Source: Prevotella vespertina (GTDB taxonomy: Bacteria; Bacteroidota; Bacteroidia; Bacteroidales; Bacteroidaceae). From it: a stretch of DNA of 64,000 bases. Location of the stretch: positions 21,814 to 85,813 of the forward strand of contig NZ_VVIQ01000013.1 of the NCBI RefSeq assembly GCF_009728485.1, written 5' to 3'. The position numbers and the translations under genes were made by a program. A model generated the notes under the pieces. That model had not been told where the DNA came from. It searched no databases and saw nothing but the letters and a program-made list of their open reading frames with translations. The first letter of the stretch is position 1; each line of letters begins with the position of its first letter. Positions 35,799 through 44,298 of this stretch are shown here, one piece after another.

Positions 35799-36173
35799 AT
35801 GCACGCATTACACACAGACAAGGCTCCTGCAGCCGTTGGACCTTACAGTCAGGCGATCGAAGCCAATGGTTTCATCTTTGCATCTGGTCAGCTTCCTATC
35901 GATCCAGCTACCAACGCTTTCGCTGAAGGAGGTGTGAAGGAACAGACTCGCCAATCAATTACTAATGCACAAAACGTACTGGCGTCAGCTGGTGTTGACC
36001 TATCTCATGTTGTGAAGACAACCGTTTTCCTTTCTGATATGGATAACTTTGCTGCGATGAACGAGGTATATGCCGAGTTCTTCAAAGAGCCTTATCCAGC
36101 ACGTTCGGCAGTAGCTGTTAAAACCTTACCAAAGGGTGCTTTGGTGGAAGTTGAGTGTATTGCTGTAAAGTAA
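35799..36173 (+). CDS. ridA: RidA-family reactive imine deaminase
   Basis: Hydrolyses reactive enamine/imine intermediates released by PLP enzymes. 124 residues with the family signature: APAAVGPYSQAIEANGFIFASGQLP, ASAGVDLSHVVKTTVFL (start), the catalytic-site PARSAVAVKTLPKGALVEVECIA. Forms a cytoplasmic trimer in known members. Single gene; a repeat block follows. Confidence 0.95.
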   Translation: MHALHTDKAPAAVGPYSQAIEANGFIFASGQLPIDPATNAFAEGGVKEQTRQSITNAQNVLASAGVDLSHVVKTTVFLSDMDNFAAMNEVYAEFFKEPYPARSAVAVKTLPKGALVEVECIAVK

Positions 36174-36175
36174 AC

Positions 36176-36350
36176 ATAGCCTCACCCCCAACCATCTACA
36201 GCCTCACCCCCAACCCCTCTCCGAATAGAGAGGGGAGTGAAAACTATTGTTTGCAAATAAAGGGGGCGTCTCGTTGGTGCAAGGAAAGGCTCTCTTGGAT
36301 AGGACGAAACGCCCTTCTCAAATGGAGAAGGGCGTTTCCTTCTTTTTGCT
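36176..36350 (-). repeat. Partial 244-bp-type element in reverse orientation
   Basis: Starts with two end fragments (ACAGCCTCACCCCCAAC), then the end hairpin CCTCTCCGAATAGAGAGG, GTGAAAACTATTGTTTGCAA, and the central hairpin ACGCCCTTCTC/GAGAAGGGCGT. The other terminal repeat is missing. Confidence 0.65.
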
Positions 36351-36365
36351 CTTTCGTTATTACGA

Positions 36366-36625
36366 TTCGTGTTCCTATGTTCCTATGTCTTAATAATATG
36401 TCATTCAAACAATATGTCGTTGTGTTGTTATGTCTTTAAAACTATGTTCTTCCGTCTTAGTAATATGTCATTCAAACAATATGTCTTTATGTCATTTTGT
36501 CTTTAAAACAAGTTCCTCTGTCTTTAAAGTATGTCATTCCAATAATATGTTCTTATGTCATTTTGTCTAAAAAGATATGTTCCTTTGTCTTAAAACGATG
36601 TTTACTCTGCTTGAAACCATTGTTT
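36366..36625 (+). repeat. Degenerate ~22-bp tandem array, family B
   Basis: Same unit family as 24090-24322: ATGTCATTTTGTCT at 36489 and 36555 (66 bases apart), with AATATGTCATTCAAACAATA at about 36396 and 36462. It follows the element hairpin and the bridging TTTCGTTATTACGATTCGTG, the same order as at 24061-24322. Confidence 0.85.
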
Positions 36626-36710
36626 TGTCTTATCGTTTCAGTAGGTGGGCAGCGATAGAGATGATAATCTATAAAAAAGCATAAAAGACCCGAATTATAT
36701 CCAACTAGAT

Positions 36711-36741
36711 TTTGTTTTCTACATAATTATATGTACCTTTG
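36711..36741 (+). promoter_or_regulatory. Promoter of rpoD
   Basis: TTTG at 36711-36714 and TACCTTTG at 36734-36741 with 19 bases between, a full match to the Bacteroidota consensus. The leader to the ATG at 36829 is about 80 bases and carries two AGGAGGAA-type ribosome sites (36785 and 36809). Confidence 0.7.
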
Positions 36742-36828
36742 CACGCCGTATCAGCTTAGGATAACGGGAAAAGCTATTATTTTTAGGAGGAACTAATAGG
36801 TCATTAAAGGAGGAAATAATAATTATTC

Positions 36829-37701
36829 ATGAGACAACTTAAGATTTCTAAGAGTATCACGAACCGTTCCAGCGAGGCTTTAGACAAGTATCTTGTTGAG
36901 ATAGGACGTGAGCCGATGATTACAGTTGATGAGGAGATTGAACTCGCACAAGAGATTCATAAGGGTGGACGAAAGGGCGAACGCGCAAAGGAGAAGCTGA
37001 TAAAAGCCAACCTTAGGTTCGTTGTTTCTGTGGCAAAGCAGTATCAGCACCAAGGTCTCTCACTAACCGATCTTATCGACGAGGGCAATATTGGTTTGGT
37101 AAAAGCAGCCGAGAAGTTCGATGAAACTCGTGGTTTTAAGTTCATTTCATACGCTGTGTGGTGGATTCGTCAGAGCATTCTGCAAGCCATCGCAGAGCAG
37201 AGTCGTATTGTGCGATTGCCTCTTAACCAGGTTGGTGCTATATCAAAAATCAACCAGGTAACGAATGAGTTTGTGCAGAAACACAATCGTCGTCCCTCAA
37301 TTCATGAGCTTGCTGAGCTTACAGGTATTGATGAGGCGCGTATTCGTCAGAGCCAGAGTGCGGACAACCATCACATGAGTATTGATGCACCATTTAGTGA
37401 TGACGATGATAACTCCATGAGTGATATGCTCTCTTCTGGTGATGATTCTCGTACGGATAAGGGCGTTGATTTTGAGTCAATGTCAGATGATTTGCGTGCC
37501 GTTCTACAGAATACTCTGAAGGACAGAGAGATTAAGATCGTCACAGAATGCTTCGGTATCGGTTGTCAGGAGAAGGGTTTAGAGGAGATAGGAACCGAGA
37601 TGGGACTTACTCGTGAGCGTGTTCGTCAGATCCGAGAGAAGGCTATTGAGAAGATACGTGAGAGTGGTAATGCCCGTGTGTTGATGAAGTATCTAGGTTA
37701 A
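36829..37701 (+). CDS. rpoD: Primary RNA polymerase sigma factor (RpoD/SigA)
   Basis: A 290-residue sigma-70 of the short Bacteroidota type without region 1.1. Region 1.2 DKYLVEIGREPMITVDEEIE; region 2 LRFVVSVAKQYQHQGLSLTDLIDEGNIGLV and FISYAVWWIRQSILQ; region 3 from QVGAISKINQ; region 4 ending in the helix-turn-helix GLTRERVRQIREKAIEKI. It directs transcription from TAnnTTTG promoters such as its own. Complete, followed by a terminator. Confidence 0.97.
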   Translation: MRQLKISKSITNRSSEALDKYLVEIGREPMITVDEEIELAQEIHKGGRKGERAKEKLIKANLRFVVSVAKQYQHQGLSLTDLIDEGNIGLVKAAEKFDETRGFKFISYAVWWIRQSILQAIAEQSRIVRLPLNQVGAISKINQVTNEFVQKHNRRPSIHELAELTGIDEARIRQSQSADNHHMSIDAPFSDDDDNSMSDMLSSGDDSRTDKGVDFESMSDDLRAVLQNTLKDREIKIVTECFGIGCQEKGLEEIGTEMGLTRERVRQIREKAIEKIRESGNARVLMKYLG

Positions 37702-37745
37702 AGAAGCGTTCCCTCGCAATGAGGAGACAGCTATAAGAAAAAGAG

Positions 37746-37779
37746 AAAAGCCCTACAACGATTGTTGTAGGGCTTTTTT
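37746..37779 (+). terminator. Terminator after rpoD
   Basis: AAAAGCCCTACAACG pairs with TTGTAGGGCTTTTTT through a four-base loop, 45 bases after the stop. Confidence 0.9.
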
Positions 37780-37862
37780 AGTTGTCGATAAAAGGAGTTT
37801 ATCTTTTCCCCAATACTCCTATTTGATTTTGAGGAGGGCAAATGTTGTTGATGAAAGATTAA

Positions 37863-38183
37863 TTACCAGAGGGCAACCTTACCAATCGTCCCCATGTCTA
37901 GAGATACTGGTATATTCATTGCCTTAAATACTTTTGCAAGTGTACTAAACGTTATGCTTTTGCCTTTCTCTAGTCTGGAGATTTGTGCCTTTTGCACACC
38001 TACGCGATGACCAAGCTCTTCTTGCGTTAGATTTTGAGCTTTTCTAGCTATTTTGATAGCCTCTCCAATCTTATACGCCTGCACTGCCTCTGCTACATCT
38101 TTCTCAAATGCATCTCGTTCTGGAGTGCCTTTTTTGCCTAATAACTCGTCTTGTACTATATCAAAGTCTTTTAGTTTCATCAT
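37863..38183 (-). CDS. XRE-family DNA-binding protein, orphan HigA-like antitoxin
   Basis: 106 residues. The C-terminal two thirds form an HTH_3 domain: IKIARKAQNLTQEELGHRVG, then VQKAQISRLEKGKSITFSTL as recognition helix. The N-terminal extension (DIVQDELLGKKGTPERDAFE) is that of HigA-type antitoxins. A toxin gene normally precedes such a gene, but the 205 bases upstream hold no frame long enough. It may be an orphan that regulates itself or other genes. Two ATGs in a row start the frame. Upstream inverted repeats at 38262-38298 and 38319-38340 could be its operators. Confidence 0.85.
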   Translation of the reverse strand: MMKLKDFDIVQDELLGKKGTPERDAFEKDVAEAVQAYKIGEAIKIARKAQNLTQEELGHRVGVQKAQISRLEKGKSITFSTLAKVFKAMNIPVSLDMGTIGKVALW

Positions 38184-38260
38184 CTTGTCTTTGTTTTCTT
38201 ATTATTAAAATATTCCTGTCTTAGTCTCTCTGCCTTGTGAACTTGACAAGTTCCTACATC

Positions 38261-38340
38261 TATAATAGCTTAAGAAGTCTGTTTATCCCTAAGCTATTAA
38301 GCGTTGCGAAGATAATAAAAGTTTCTTATATAGGAAACTT
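38261..38340. promoter_or_regulatory. Two inverted repeats upstream of the XRE gene
   Basis: TAATAGCTTA and TAAGCTATTA (about 38261-38299) are exact reverse complements 17 bases apart. AAGTTTC and GAAACTT (38319-38340) flank the centre TTATATAG. They fit operator or promoter dyads for an XRE repressor; the first could also end the acyl ligase transcript. Confidence 0.45.
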
Positions 38341-38388
38341 GTAATGGTCTTTTTTATAAAAGGAAGGCAAATATTGTTGATGAGAATA

Positions 38389-39909
38389 TTAAGTTTTCCA
38401 TGCTTTTTGTTTACCAGTTGATAGCATTCCGATGTTTTGGAAGGTTATACCATGTGGCATTTCAGCACGTGAGAGTTGGGGTTTAAGCCATGTGAGGAGT
38501 TCTTCTTCTGTCATGGATAGGCTGGGGGTACATTCAACTTCAGCCTGTATCACATTGCCAAAGAATGGGTGAGGAACGGCAAAGACACGCACTGCAATGA
38601 TGGAAGGGTGGGCAAGTAGTACCTGTTCTATGTGTTCTGGGTGGACGTTCTCACCCCCACATACCACCATCCGGTCGGTTCTGCCTCGATGAAAATAGTA
38701 CCCATCGAGATTCTGAAAGACCAAGTCTCCAGTGCTTTGCCATTGGTTCTTACGTCCAGCCATAGCCCAACTCGATCGCACCCATAGTTCACCAACATGC
38801 TCCTCGTTCGCTTCCTTAATCTTACATCTTACTCCCCAAATTGCTTTCCCAAGCGTTGTTTCGTCGAAAGCAGCAAGGTCTTGCGGAGTAGCAAGTAAGA
38901 AGAAGCCCGCTTCAGAAGTGCCATAGAGATTGTAAAGAACATCCCCCAGTTGTTGATGAGTAGTTTCGATGAGCTGCTTTGGAAGTCTGTCTCCCCCACA
39001 GATGAGGCATTTTAGGCTTTCCATTTGGCTTTTTGCTCCTTCTATCTGCCATAGTCTTGAAAGCATAGCAGGTACGATGGGCATTACTTCAATGCGTTCG
39101 TTCTGAATAATGGATAGTGTTTCTTGTGCTTGAAAACGCCTTTGCAGACAGATCTTCTTACCCATTAAGAGTGAAACAATGAGTGTGGCAAGTCCGAAAC
39201 CATGATAGAAAGGTAAAGAGATGAGCACACTGTCATATTGATTAATCCCTATTTTGTGGAGCAGAGCGATGAGGGGTGGTAGGAAAGAGGTGATTGCTGG
39301 ACGCCGAGCCACAGGCTTGTAATTACCACTCGAACCGCCCGTATGAATGATAATCTTTGTTCCTTGGAACATACGAGGGAGCTTCATTTTGCCTTTTTTG
39401 TGCTCCCTATATATAATAAGGTGGTGGAGTTCCTCTGTTGTTACAGCTTTACATGGAAGTAGTTGAGGCTCTTCTATCAGTTCTTTATCATATAGAAAGA
39501 GTTGATAATGACGTTTTCTCAGATATTCTAAAAGCTGATCTTGCGGCATGTCAGTGTTCAACAAGGTGATATGAGCACCTATTCGGGAGAGAGCAGGGAG
39601 CAGTAAGGACAGGATGAGGCTGTTACGTCCTAAGAGAGCAACATTCATCTTGGGGCGTAGTTGGTATTGTGTATAGAGCAGATGAGCCAGTTTTTGTGCT
39701 TTCTCGTATGTTTCTTGATATGTTAGAGAACCTTCTTCATTCTTTATCGCACAGCGATTTGGATAGAAGTGAGCGGCGAAATGGAGCAGAGCCATCAAAC
39801 TCATTCCTTCTGAAAGCAAGTATTTTGCCCAGTAGAATAATCCTTTTGGCGAAAGAATATGTAGTCGATACAGAATGAGGAGGAGATCCCTTAATGTTTT
39901 GTTCTTCAT
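38389..39909 (-). CDS. AMP-binding acyl-CoA/acyl-ACP ligase
   Basis: 506 residues of the ANL adenylating superfamily. P-loop IIHTGGSSGNYKP (about 187-198), NLYGTSEAGFF (adenine loop), STGDLVFQNLDGYYFHRGRTD (the hinge aspartate region) and the C-terminal lysine motif STGKQK. I chose the ATG at 39909, which overlaps the SDR stop by ATGA; the longer frame from 39993 lies inside the SDR gene. It would activate a fatty or aromatic acid with ATP. The substrate is unknown; the joined SDR suggests a short lipid-modifying pathway. Confidence 0.87.
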   Translation of the reverse strand: MKNKTLRDLLLILYRLHILSPKGLFYWAKYLLSEGMSLMALLHFAAHFYPNRCAIKNEEGSLTYQETYEKAQKLAHLLYTQYQLRPKMNVALLGRNSLILSLLLPALSRIGAHITLLNTDMPQDQLLEYLRKRHYQLFLYDKELIEEPQLLPCKAVTTEELHHLIIYREHKKGKMKLPRMFQGTKIIIHTGGSSGNYKPVARRPAITSFLPPLIALLHKIGINQYDSVLISLPFYHGFGLATLIVSLLMGKKICLQRRFQAQETLSIIQNERIEVMPIVPAMLSRLWQIEGAKSQMESLKCLICGGDRLPKQLIETTHQQLGDVLYNLYGTSEAGFFLLATPQDLAAFDETTLGKAIWGVRCKIKEANEEHVGELWVRSSWAMAGRKNQWQSTGDLVFQNLDGYYFHRGRTDRMVVCGGENVHPEHIEQVLLAHPSIIAVRVFAVPHPFFGNVIQAEVECTPSLSMTEEELLTWLKPQLSRAEMPHGITFQNIGMLSTGKQKAWKT

Positions 39910-40751
39910 AGTTTCTGATAGAAAAGACGGATAATAGGGGCAATGGCATGCGCAATGGGAACAGAGAGAGTAGCCCACCAGGGTTGGTAACAATACTTCT
40001 TTCCTATGCAGAGGCGCAAGAGAATCTTAGCAGCATCAGCTGGATTGTAAGCTGGAAGATTACGATATTGCCCGTTGACATCCGACATCTGTGTATGAAC
40101 CAAGGGCAGGTAAGCCACATGAACACGCACCCCTAACTTCTTTAACTCTATCCTTGCTGTGTCAAGCCATGCGTTGGCAGCAACTTTGGAGGCGTGATAA
40201 GCCGACCAACCTGGTGCCATTGGATAGAGAGAACTTACGGAGGAAGAGTAAACGATATGCCCTTTATTTGTTTGCAAGGCAGGTAATAGTGCGAGAGATA
40301 ACGCCACTAACGATCGATAATTGAGGTCCATTGTGCGGTCATAATCGTGCAATCGGTCTATTGCCAGTGCGATATTGCGATGAATGGATTTGCCTGCATT
40401 GCAGAAAAGATAGTCCACTTGCGGCATATCCTTGCGTAGCTTTTGATAGAGACGGTCGAGTTGCTCCCTATCACGGAGGTCTATCGCACAATAATCGGCA
40501 TGACACCCTTGCTCCTTAGCTTTCGCACAGAGCATTTGTAACTCCGCTTCACTGCGTGCAAGAAGAAAGATGTTTGCTCCCAAAGAGATTAATTCCTCTG
40601 TCAGAGCACGACCTATCCCGTGGGATGCACCCGTAACGATTACCCACTTCCCACGCATTTCCTTTGCCACTACTTGGCGTTTTAAATGGATGGGCGGATA
40701 AGCTATTGCAGTGCTGATAGCCATTAACTTGCTTTTGATAGATGCTCTCAT
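39906..40751 (-). CDS. SDR-family oxidoreductase
   Basis: 281 residues with a classical short-chain dehydrogenase fold: NAD(P)-binding TGASHGIG at 40-47, NAG motif (FCNAGKSIH), catalytic Ser in YSSSVSSLYP and the YxxxK pair in SAYHASK. The ~30 residues before the Rossmann fold are unusual, so Met32 (ATG at 40658) could be the true start. Coupled by ATGA to the acyl ligase gene, so the two likely act on the same acyl substrate. A C-terminal helix (IAHAIAPIIRLFYQKL) may contact the membrane. Confidence 0.87.
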   Translation of the reverse strand: MRASIKSKLMAISTAIAYPPIHLKRQVVAKEMRGKWVIVTGASHGIGRALTEELISLGANIFLLARSEAELQMLCAKAKEQGCHADYCAIDLRDREQLDRLYQKLRKDMPQVDYLFCNAGKSIHRNIALAIDRLHDYDRTMDLNYRSLVALSLALLPALQTNKGHIVYSSSVSSLYPMAPGWSAYHASKVAANAWLDTARIELKKLGVRVHVAYLPLVHTQMSDVNGQYRNLPAYNPADAAKILLRLCIGKKYCYQPWWATLSVPIAHAIAPIIRLFYQKL

Positions 40752-40837
40752 GGGTGCATTCTTCTCTATTCGTCTCTAAGAACCAACGCTATTCTGTATA
40801 AGAATCATTCGATTTCTTACCTTATTATAATAGGTGT

Positions 40838-41566
40838 TTAAACCATCTCAAGACTATAGTGTTGATAGTCACGGATAATGGTATAAAGGAATTTCTCATT
40901 ACCCGTTCTGGTGTCAGAGATGCCTAAGTGTTCCCGAACTTTAGGTGCTAAGGTAGCTATTCGACGCTCTCTATCAGGTCCATAGTCGGCATTGAGCGTG
41001 CGTTGAATGACCTCTATCTGATTGAGCGAAAGGTCTTCTGCCTGTGGATAGACAGGTTTATAGTTGCGATCAAGGTACGAGAACTCGTCAAGAGAGACTT
41101 GAATCTTATGGTAATCATTGATTTTTATCACCATAGTATGGGCTGCTAAGTCGCCTAAACGCTGTGAGTTCTTGGTCAAAAGGATAATTGCTACACCTAC
41201 GAAGGAGAACCCTATGTCAATAATCAGGAATAACCAGCGCATGAAGAAGTCGCCTATACCAGGTGTAGTACCGTCTTTCTTCACCACACGGATGCGCATA
41301 ATCATCTTTCCAAGGCTCTGTCCATGGTTGAAGAGTTCCATATAAAAGGAATAGAAGAGCACTGACAAGAAAACAAAGAACGCCGAGTATACTTGTAGTT
41401 TATCATTCAGATAGTCGTCTGTATTATATATTAGTAGCCCCATACCAAAGGCGTAAACGAATAGGATAAAAGCGTCAATCATCTGTGCAAGCATGCGTTC
41501 GCCAATGCTTGCTGGCGATTGACTAATTTGCACATATTGCCCTGTAATGATGTTGGATTCTGACAT
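40838..41566 (-). CDS. RDD-family membrane protein
   Basis: 242 residues. The RDD domain covers about 15-165, with the hallmark N-terminal arginine (GERMLAQMIDAFILF) and three or four hydrophobic helices (FILFVYAFGMGLLIY, VYSAFFVFLSVLFYSFYMELF, FLIIDIGFSFVGVAIILL), plus the loop SLGKMIMRIRVVKKDG. The C-terminal ~75 residues are soluble. In Bacteroidota it often neighbours SpoIIM-like and MoxR/DUF58 genes, as here where it is divergent to them. Function unknown; some RDD proteins are ion transporters. Confidence 0.88.
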   Translation of the reverse strand: MSESNIITGQYVQISQSPASIGERMLAQMIDAFILFVYAFGMGLLIYNTDDYLNDKLQVYSAFFVFLSVLFYSFYMELFNHGQSLGKMIMRIRVVKKDGTTPGIGDFFMRWLFLIIDIGFSFVGVAIILLTKNSQRLGDLAAHTMVIKINDYHKIQVSLDEFSYLDRNYKPVYPQAEDLSLNQIEVIQRTLNADYGPDRERRIATLAPKVREHLGISDTRTGNEKFLYTIIRDYQHYSLEMV

Positions 41567-41594
41567 TCTCTTTGTAACAAATTGGTTATTTCAG

Positions 41595-41625
41595 TTGCAA
41601 ATATAGGAAAAAAACTCTACTTTTG
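41595..41625. promoter_or_regulatory. Overlapping divergent promoters for the RDD and SpoIIM-like genes
   Basis: On the plus strand TTG (41595-41597) and TACTTTTG (41618-41625), 20 bases apart, serve the SpoIIM-like gene. On the minus strand TATATTTG (41598-41605) would be the -7 box for the RDD gene. They overlap, so polymerase probably cannot use both at once. Confidence 0.55.
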
Positions 41626-41669
41626 TGGGCAGTTGGTAGAATTAATCATCATTACCTATAAAAGAGATA

Positions 41670-42647
41670 ATGAAGGAAATCCTTTTCATACGTAATAACA
41701 TTGAGAAGTGGAAAGCAATAGAAGCGTTGGTGGACAACATCAACTCGGTAATGCCTGACCGCTTGGCAGATGCTTACACAGACCTTACAAGCGATCTTGC
41801 CTTTGCTCAAACACATTATCCAACATCACGAATTACAATCTATCTAAACAACCTTTCCTCTGCACTTCATAATGAGATCTATCGCAATAAGCGTGAGAAA
41901 TGGAAACGAATGATCACCTTTTGGACGCAAGAGGTACCTGATGTGATGTGGAAAGAACGGCGATTACTATTCCTGTCATTCGCTATCTTCATGATAAGTG
42001 TGCTCATTGGAGTCGTCTCAACACTGGGTGATGAATCTTTCCCAAGGCTCATACTCGGTGATGGATACATGGATCAGACGCTCGAGAACATAGCACAAGG
42101 AAAGCCAATGGGCATATATGGAAGTGAAGAAGAGGGGGTTATGTTCATCGGAATCACGCTAAATAACGTCATGGTATCGTTCTATACCTTTGTTCTGGGC
42201 GTACTGACGAGCTTCATGCCAGGCTATTCCTTGTTCCAAAATGGCGTTATGGTGGGTTGTTTCGATACCTTCTTCTATCAGCACGGATTGTTATCTGAAT
42301 GCTTACTAACCACTATGTTGCATGGAACCTTAGAACTCTCATCCATCGTGGTGGCTGGTGCTGCAGGCTTGGCAATGGGTAATGGATGGCTATTCCCTGG
42401 TACTTACTCACGCTTAGTGAGCTTCCAACGAGGGGCAAAGCGTGGTATGAAGATCATTGTAGGTACTGTTCCGCTCTTCATAGTGGCTGGTTTTATAGAG
42501 AGCTTTGTCACTCGGCACACCGAAATCAACAACTATGTGCGGTTGAGCATCATCCTCCTTTCATTCGCATTTGTCGTCTTTTACTTTATATACTTACCTT
42601 ATAAACGTAATAAATATGAACTTTCAAGTAGAGAAACCAAAGGTTGA
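41670..42647 (+). CDS. SpoIIM/DUF95-family membrane protein
   Basis: 325 residues. An N-terminal soluble helical part (to about 108) precedes five or six membrane helices (LLFLSFAIFMISVLIGVVST, ITLNNVMVSFYTFVLGVLTS, HGTLELSSIVVAGAAGLAMG, IIVGTVPLFIVAGFIES). The N-n-GTLE-S motif and the conserved NNV region place it in the stage II sporulation protein M family, which outside spore formers is of unknown role. First gene of a six-gene run to 48168. Overlaps the next gene by 32 bases. Confidence 0.87.
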   Translation: MKEILFIRNNIEKWKAIEALVDNINSVMPDRLADAYTDLTSDLAFAQTHYPTSRITIYLNNLSSALHNEIYRNKREKWKRMITFWTQEVPDVMWKERRLLFLSFAIFMISVLIGVVSTLGDESFPRLILGDGYMDQTLENIAQGKPMGIYGSEEEGVMFIGITLNNVMVSFYTFVLGVLTSFMPGYSLFQNGVMVGCFDTFFYQHGLLSECLLTTMLHGTLELSSIVVAGAAGLAMGNGWLFPGTYSRLVSFQRGAKRGMKIIVGTVPLFIVAGFIESFVTRHTEINNYVRLSIILLSFAFVVFYFIYLPYKRNKYELSSRETKG

Positions 42648-43656
42648 TTTGTATAGAGTACGCACCTTTGGACAGAAGTTTTCAGCAACATTCGACTTCA
42701 TTAAAGAGAACTATAAGCTCTTGTTGAAGGCCTGTTTTTATCTCATCTTACCCGTTTGTCTGTTCCAGGCATTCGCTTTTGAGAGGTTAATGACTGCTGT
42801 TGCCAGTGACAATATGTCTTCTGTTGCAGACGATGGTAGTACTTCTGGAGCATTAAGTTACCTACTCATCAATACGGGCTTATCCTATATTTTGCTGTTA
42901 ATTTGTATTTGTTTAGGCACACTTTTGCTATTCTCTATCTGCTTTGCAATGATAAGGTATTATAATGAAAGCCCCACTCGCTTACAGGGCGTGACCTTGC
43001 GTGACCTTAAGCCCCTCATCATTCAGTGTATGAAACGCTCCTTTTTGATGGGTTTAGTGTTCTCTGTTGCATGGGTGGTTATCGTTATCATCCTTGGACT
43101 CTTTGCTTTTATCTTCTTTGAAGTGGCCTCGAATGACCAATTCCCTAATGTCCTTATTGGTATTGGACTATTCTTTTTGGTTATTATCGGACTATTAGTT
43201 GCCTTTGTTCCAGCCACTGTCTCATGGCCAGTTTATCTATTCGAAGATGATGAGACAGTGTTCTCTGCCATTCGTCGTGGGTGGAGATTAGGTATTTACT
43301 CCTTCTTCCCTTTGATTGGATTGATGTTTATCATGGCGCTTATAGAGAATGTCCTTCAAACGGTGACGACGCTCCCTTGGTACTTCATGTACCTTGCGAA
43401 GGTCTTTCTAACGGCTGCGAATGCAGAGGAAGTATCGATTGCTAGTTCTCCAGTGTACAACTTCGTCGAGTACATCTTATCGGTTGTCATGAACTTTGGA
43501 ACCTATCTAGCAACGATATTAACCATTATTGCGCTTGCCTTCCACTATGGTAGTGTTGCAGAGGAAGTAGATGGTGTCTCGGTTGAAGAAAGCATCCAAA
43601 ACTTTGATCAACTGGCAGAGAAAGATAACGACATTGACGACTTTGATAAGCTATAA
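42616..43656 (+). CDS. Integral membrane protein of the SpoIIM/MoxR locus
   Basis: 346 residues from ATG 42616; the in-frame upstream ATG at 42571 would sit deep in the SpoIIM-like gene. About six membrane helices (LLLKACFYLILPVCLFQAF, YILLLICICLGTLLLFSICF, FLMGLVFSVAWVVIVIILGL, IGLFFLVIIGLLVAFVPATV, and two more) with a cytoplasmic-looking amphipathic segment FEDDETVFSAIRRGWRLGIYS that resembles DUF4013/GPDP-type membrane domains. The C-terminal tail is acidic. I do not recognise a precise family. Conserved position between SpoIIM-like and DUF4129 genes suggests a shared envelope role. Confidence 0.75.
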   Translation: MNFQVEKPKVDLYRVRTFGQKFSATFDFIKENYKLLLKACFYLILPVCLFQAFAFERLMTAVASDNMSSVADDGSTSGALSYLLINTGLSYILLLICICLGTLLLFSICFAMIRYYNESPTRLQGVTLRDLKPLIIQCMKRSFLMGLVFSVAWVVIVIILGLFAFIFFEVASNDQFPNVLIGIGLFFLVIIGLLVAFVPATVSWPVYLFEDDETVFSAIRRGWRLGIYSFFPLIGLMFIMALIENVLQTVTTLPWYFMYLAKVFLTAANAEEVSIASSPVYNFVEYILSVVMNFGTYLATILTIIALAFHYGSVAEEVDGVSVEESIQNFDQLAEKDNDIDDFDKL

Positions 43657-43680
43657 CACAACTCGTTAAATCCTTCTGAT

Positions 43681-44298
43681 ATGTTACAAGCCCTGTCCGA
43701 CACGCTCTCTTGCGATACAGCTTTACTACATCAATACCGCGTTGATGAGGCGTATAACTATGCGAAAGAGCTACAAGCTCCAGAGCTTGACTTATGGGAC
43801 TGGCTGGTAAATAAGCTGATGGAGTGGATATCGACACTATTCTCTCCGAATGGGAAAGGCGATGTCCGCTTCTATCTCTATATAGGTTTAGCCATTGCTG
43901 TGGCGGCTTTTATTGCCTTTCTAATGTATCGGTATCGTGCGAAGCTATTTCATCGTACAGGTAAGGTGAGCATTATTGATGCTGAAGAAGACAATATATA
44001 TGGTGTCAACTTCGATGCGGAATATACCAAGGCGATGGCACAACAGGACTATTATAAGGCTGTACGAATGGTGTATCTGCGCACACTTCGTTGGCTGGCA
44101 GACCATCATAAGATTAATTGGCAGCTTTATAAGACACCAACGCAATACACCCGTGAGTTCTTGTCGACCGACTTCCAGCGTATGACCAATGCTTTCATGC
44201 GTGTGAGATATGGTAATTATGAAGCATCAGAAGAGCTTGTCAACGAGCTACTCCATATAGAAGATGAGATTGAGAAAGGAGGTACTCACGATGAATAA
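43681..44298 (+). CDS. DUF4129 domain membrane protein
   Basis: 205 residues: a short N-terminal helical stretch, one membrane helix (FYLYIGLAIAVAAFIAFLMY, about 65-84) and a C-terminal DUF4129 domain with AMAQQDYYKAVRMVYLRTLR, INWQLYKTPTQYTREF and a helix with FMRVRYGNYEAS. DUF4129 is found next to MoxR/DUF58 genes and sometimes with transglutaminase-like proteins. It overlaps the next gene by eight bases (ATGAATAA). Confidence 0.82.
   Translation: MLQALSDTLSCDTALLHQYRVDEAYNYAKELQAPELDLWDWLVNKLMEWISTLFSPNGKGDVRFYLYIGLAIAVAAFIAFLMYRYRAKLFHRTGKVSIIDAEEDNIYGVNFDAEYTKAMAQQDYYKAVRMVYLRTLRWLADHHKINWQLYKTPTQYTREFLSTDFQRMTNAFMRVRYGNYEASEELVNELLHIEDEIEKGGTHDE

Noticed and set aside
38184..38388. A HigB-type toxin gene upstream of the XRE protein
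   Set aside because: Only 205 bases are available, too few for a ~110-residue toxin, and no frame with a start was seen.
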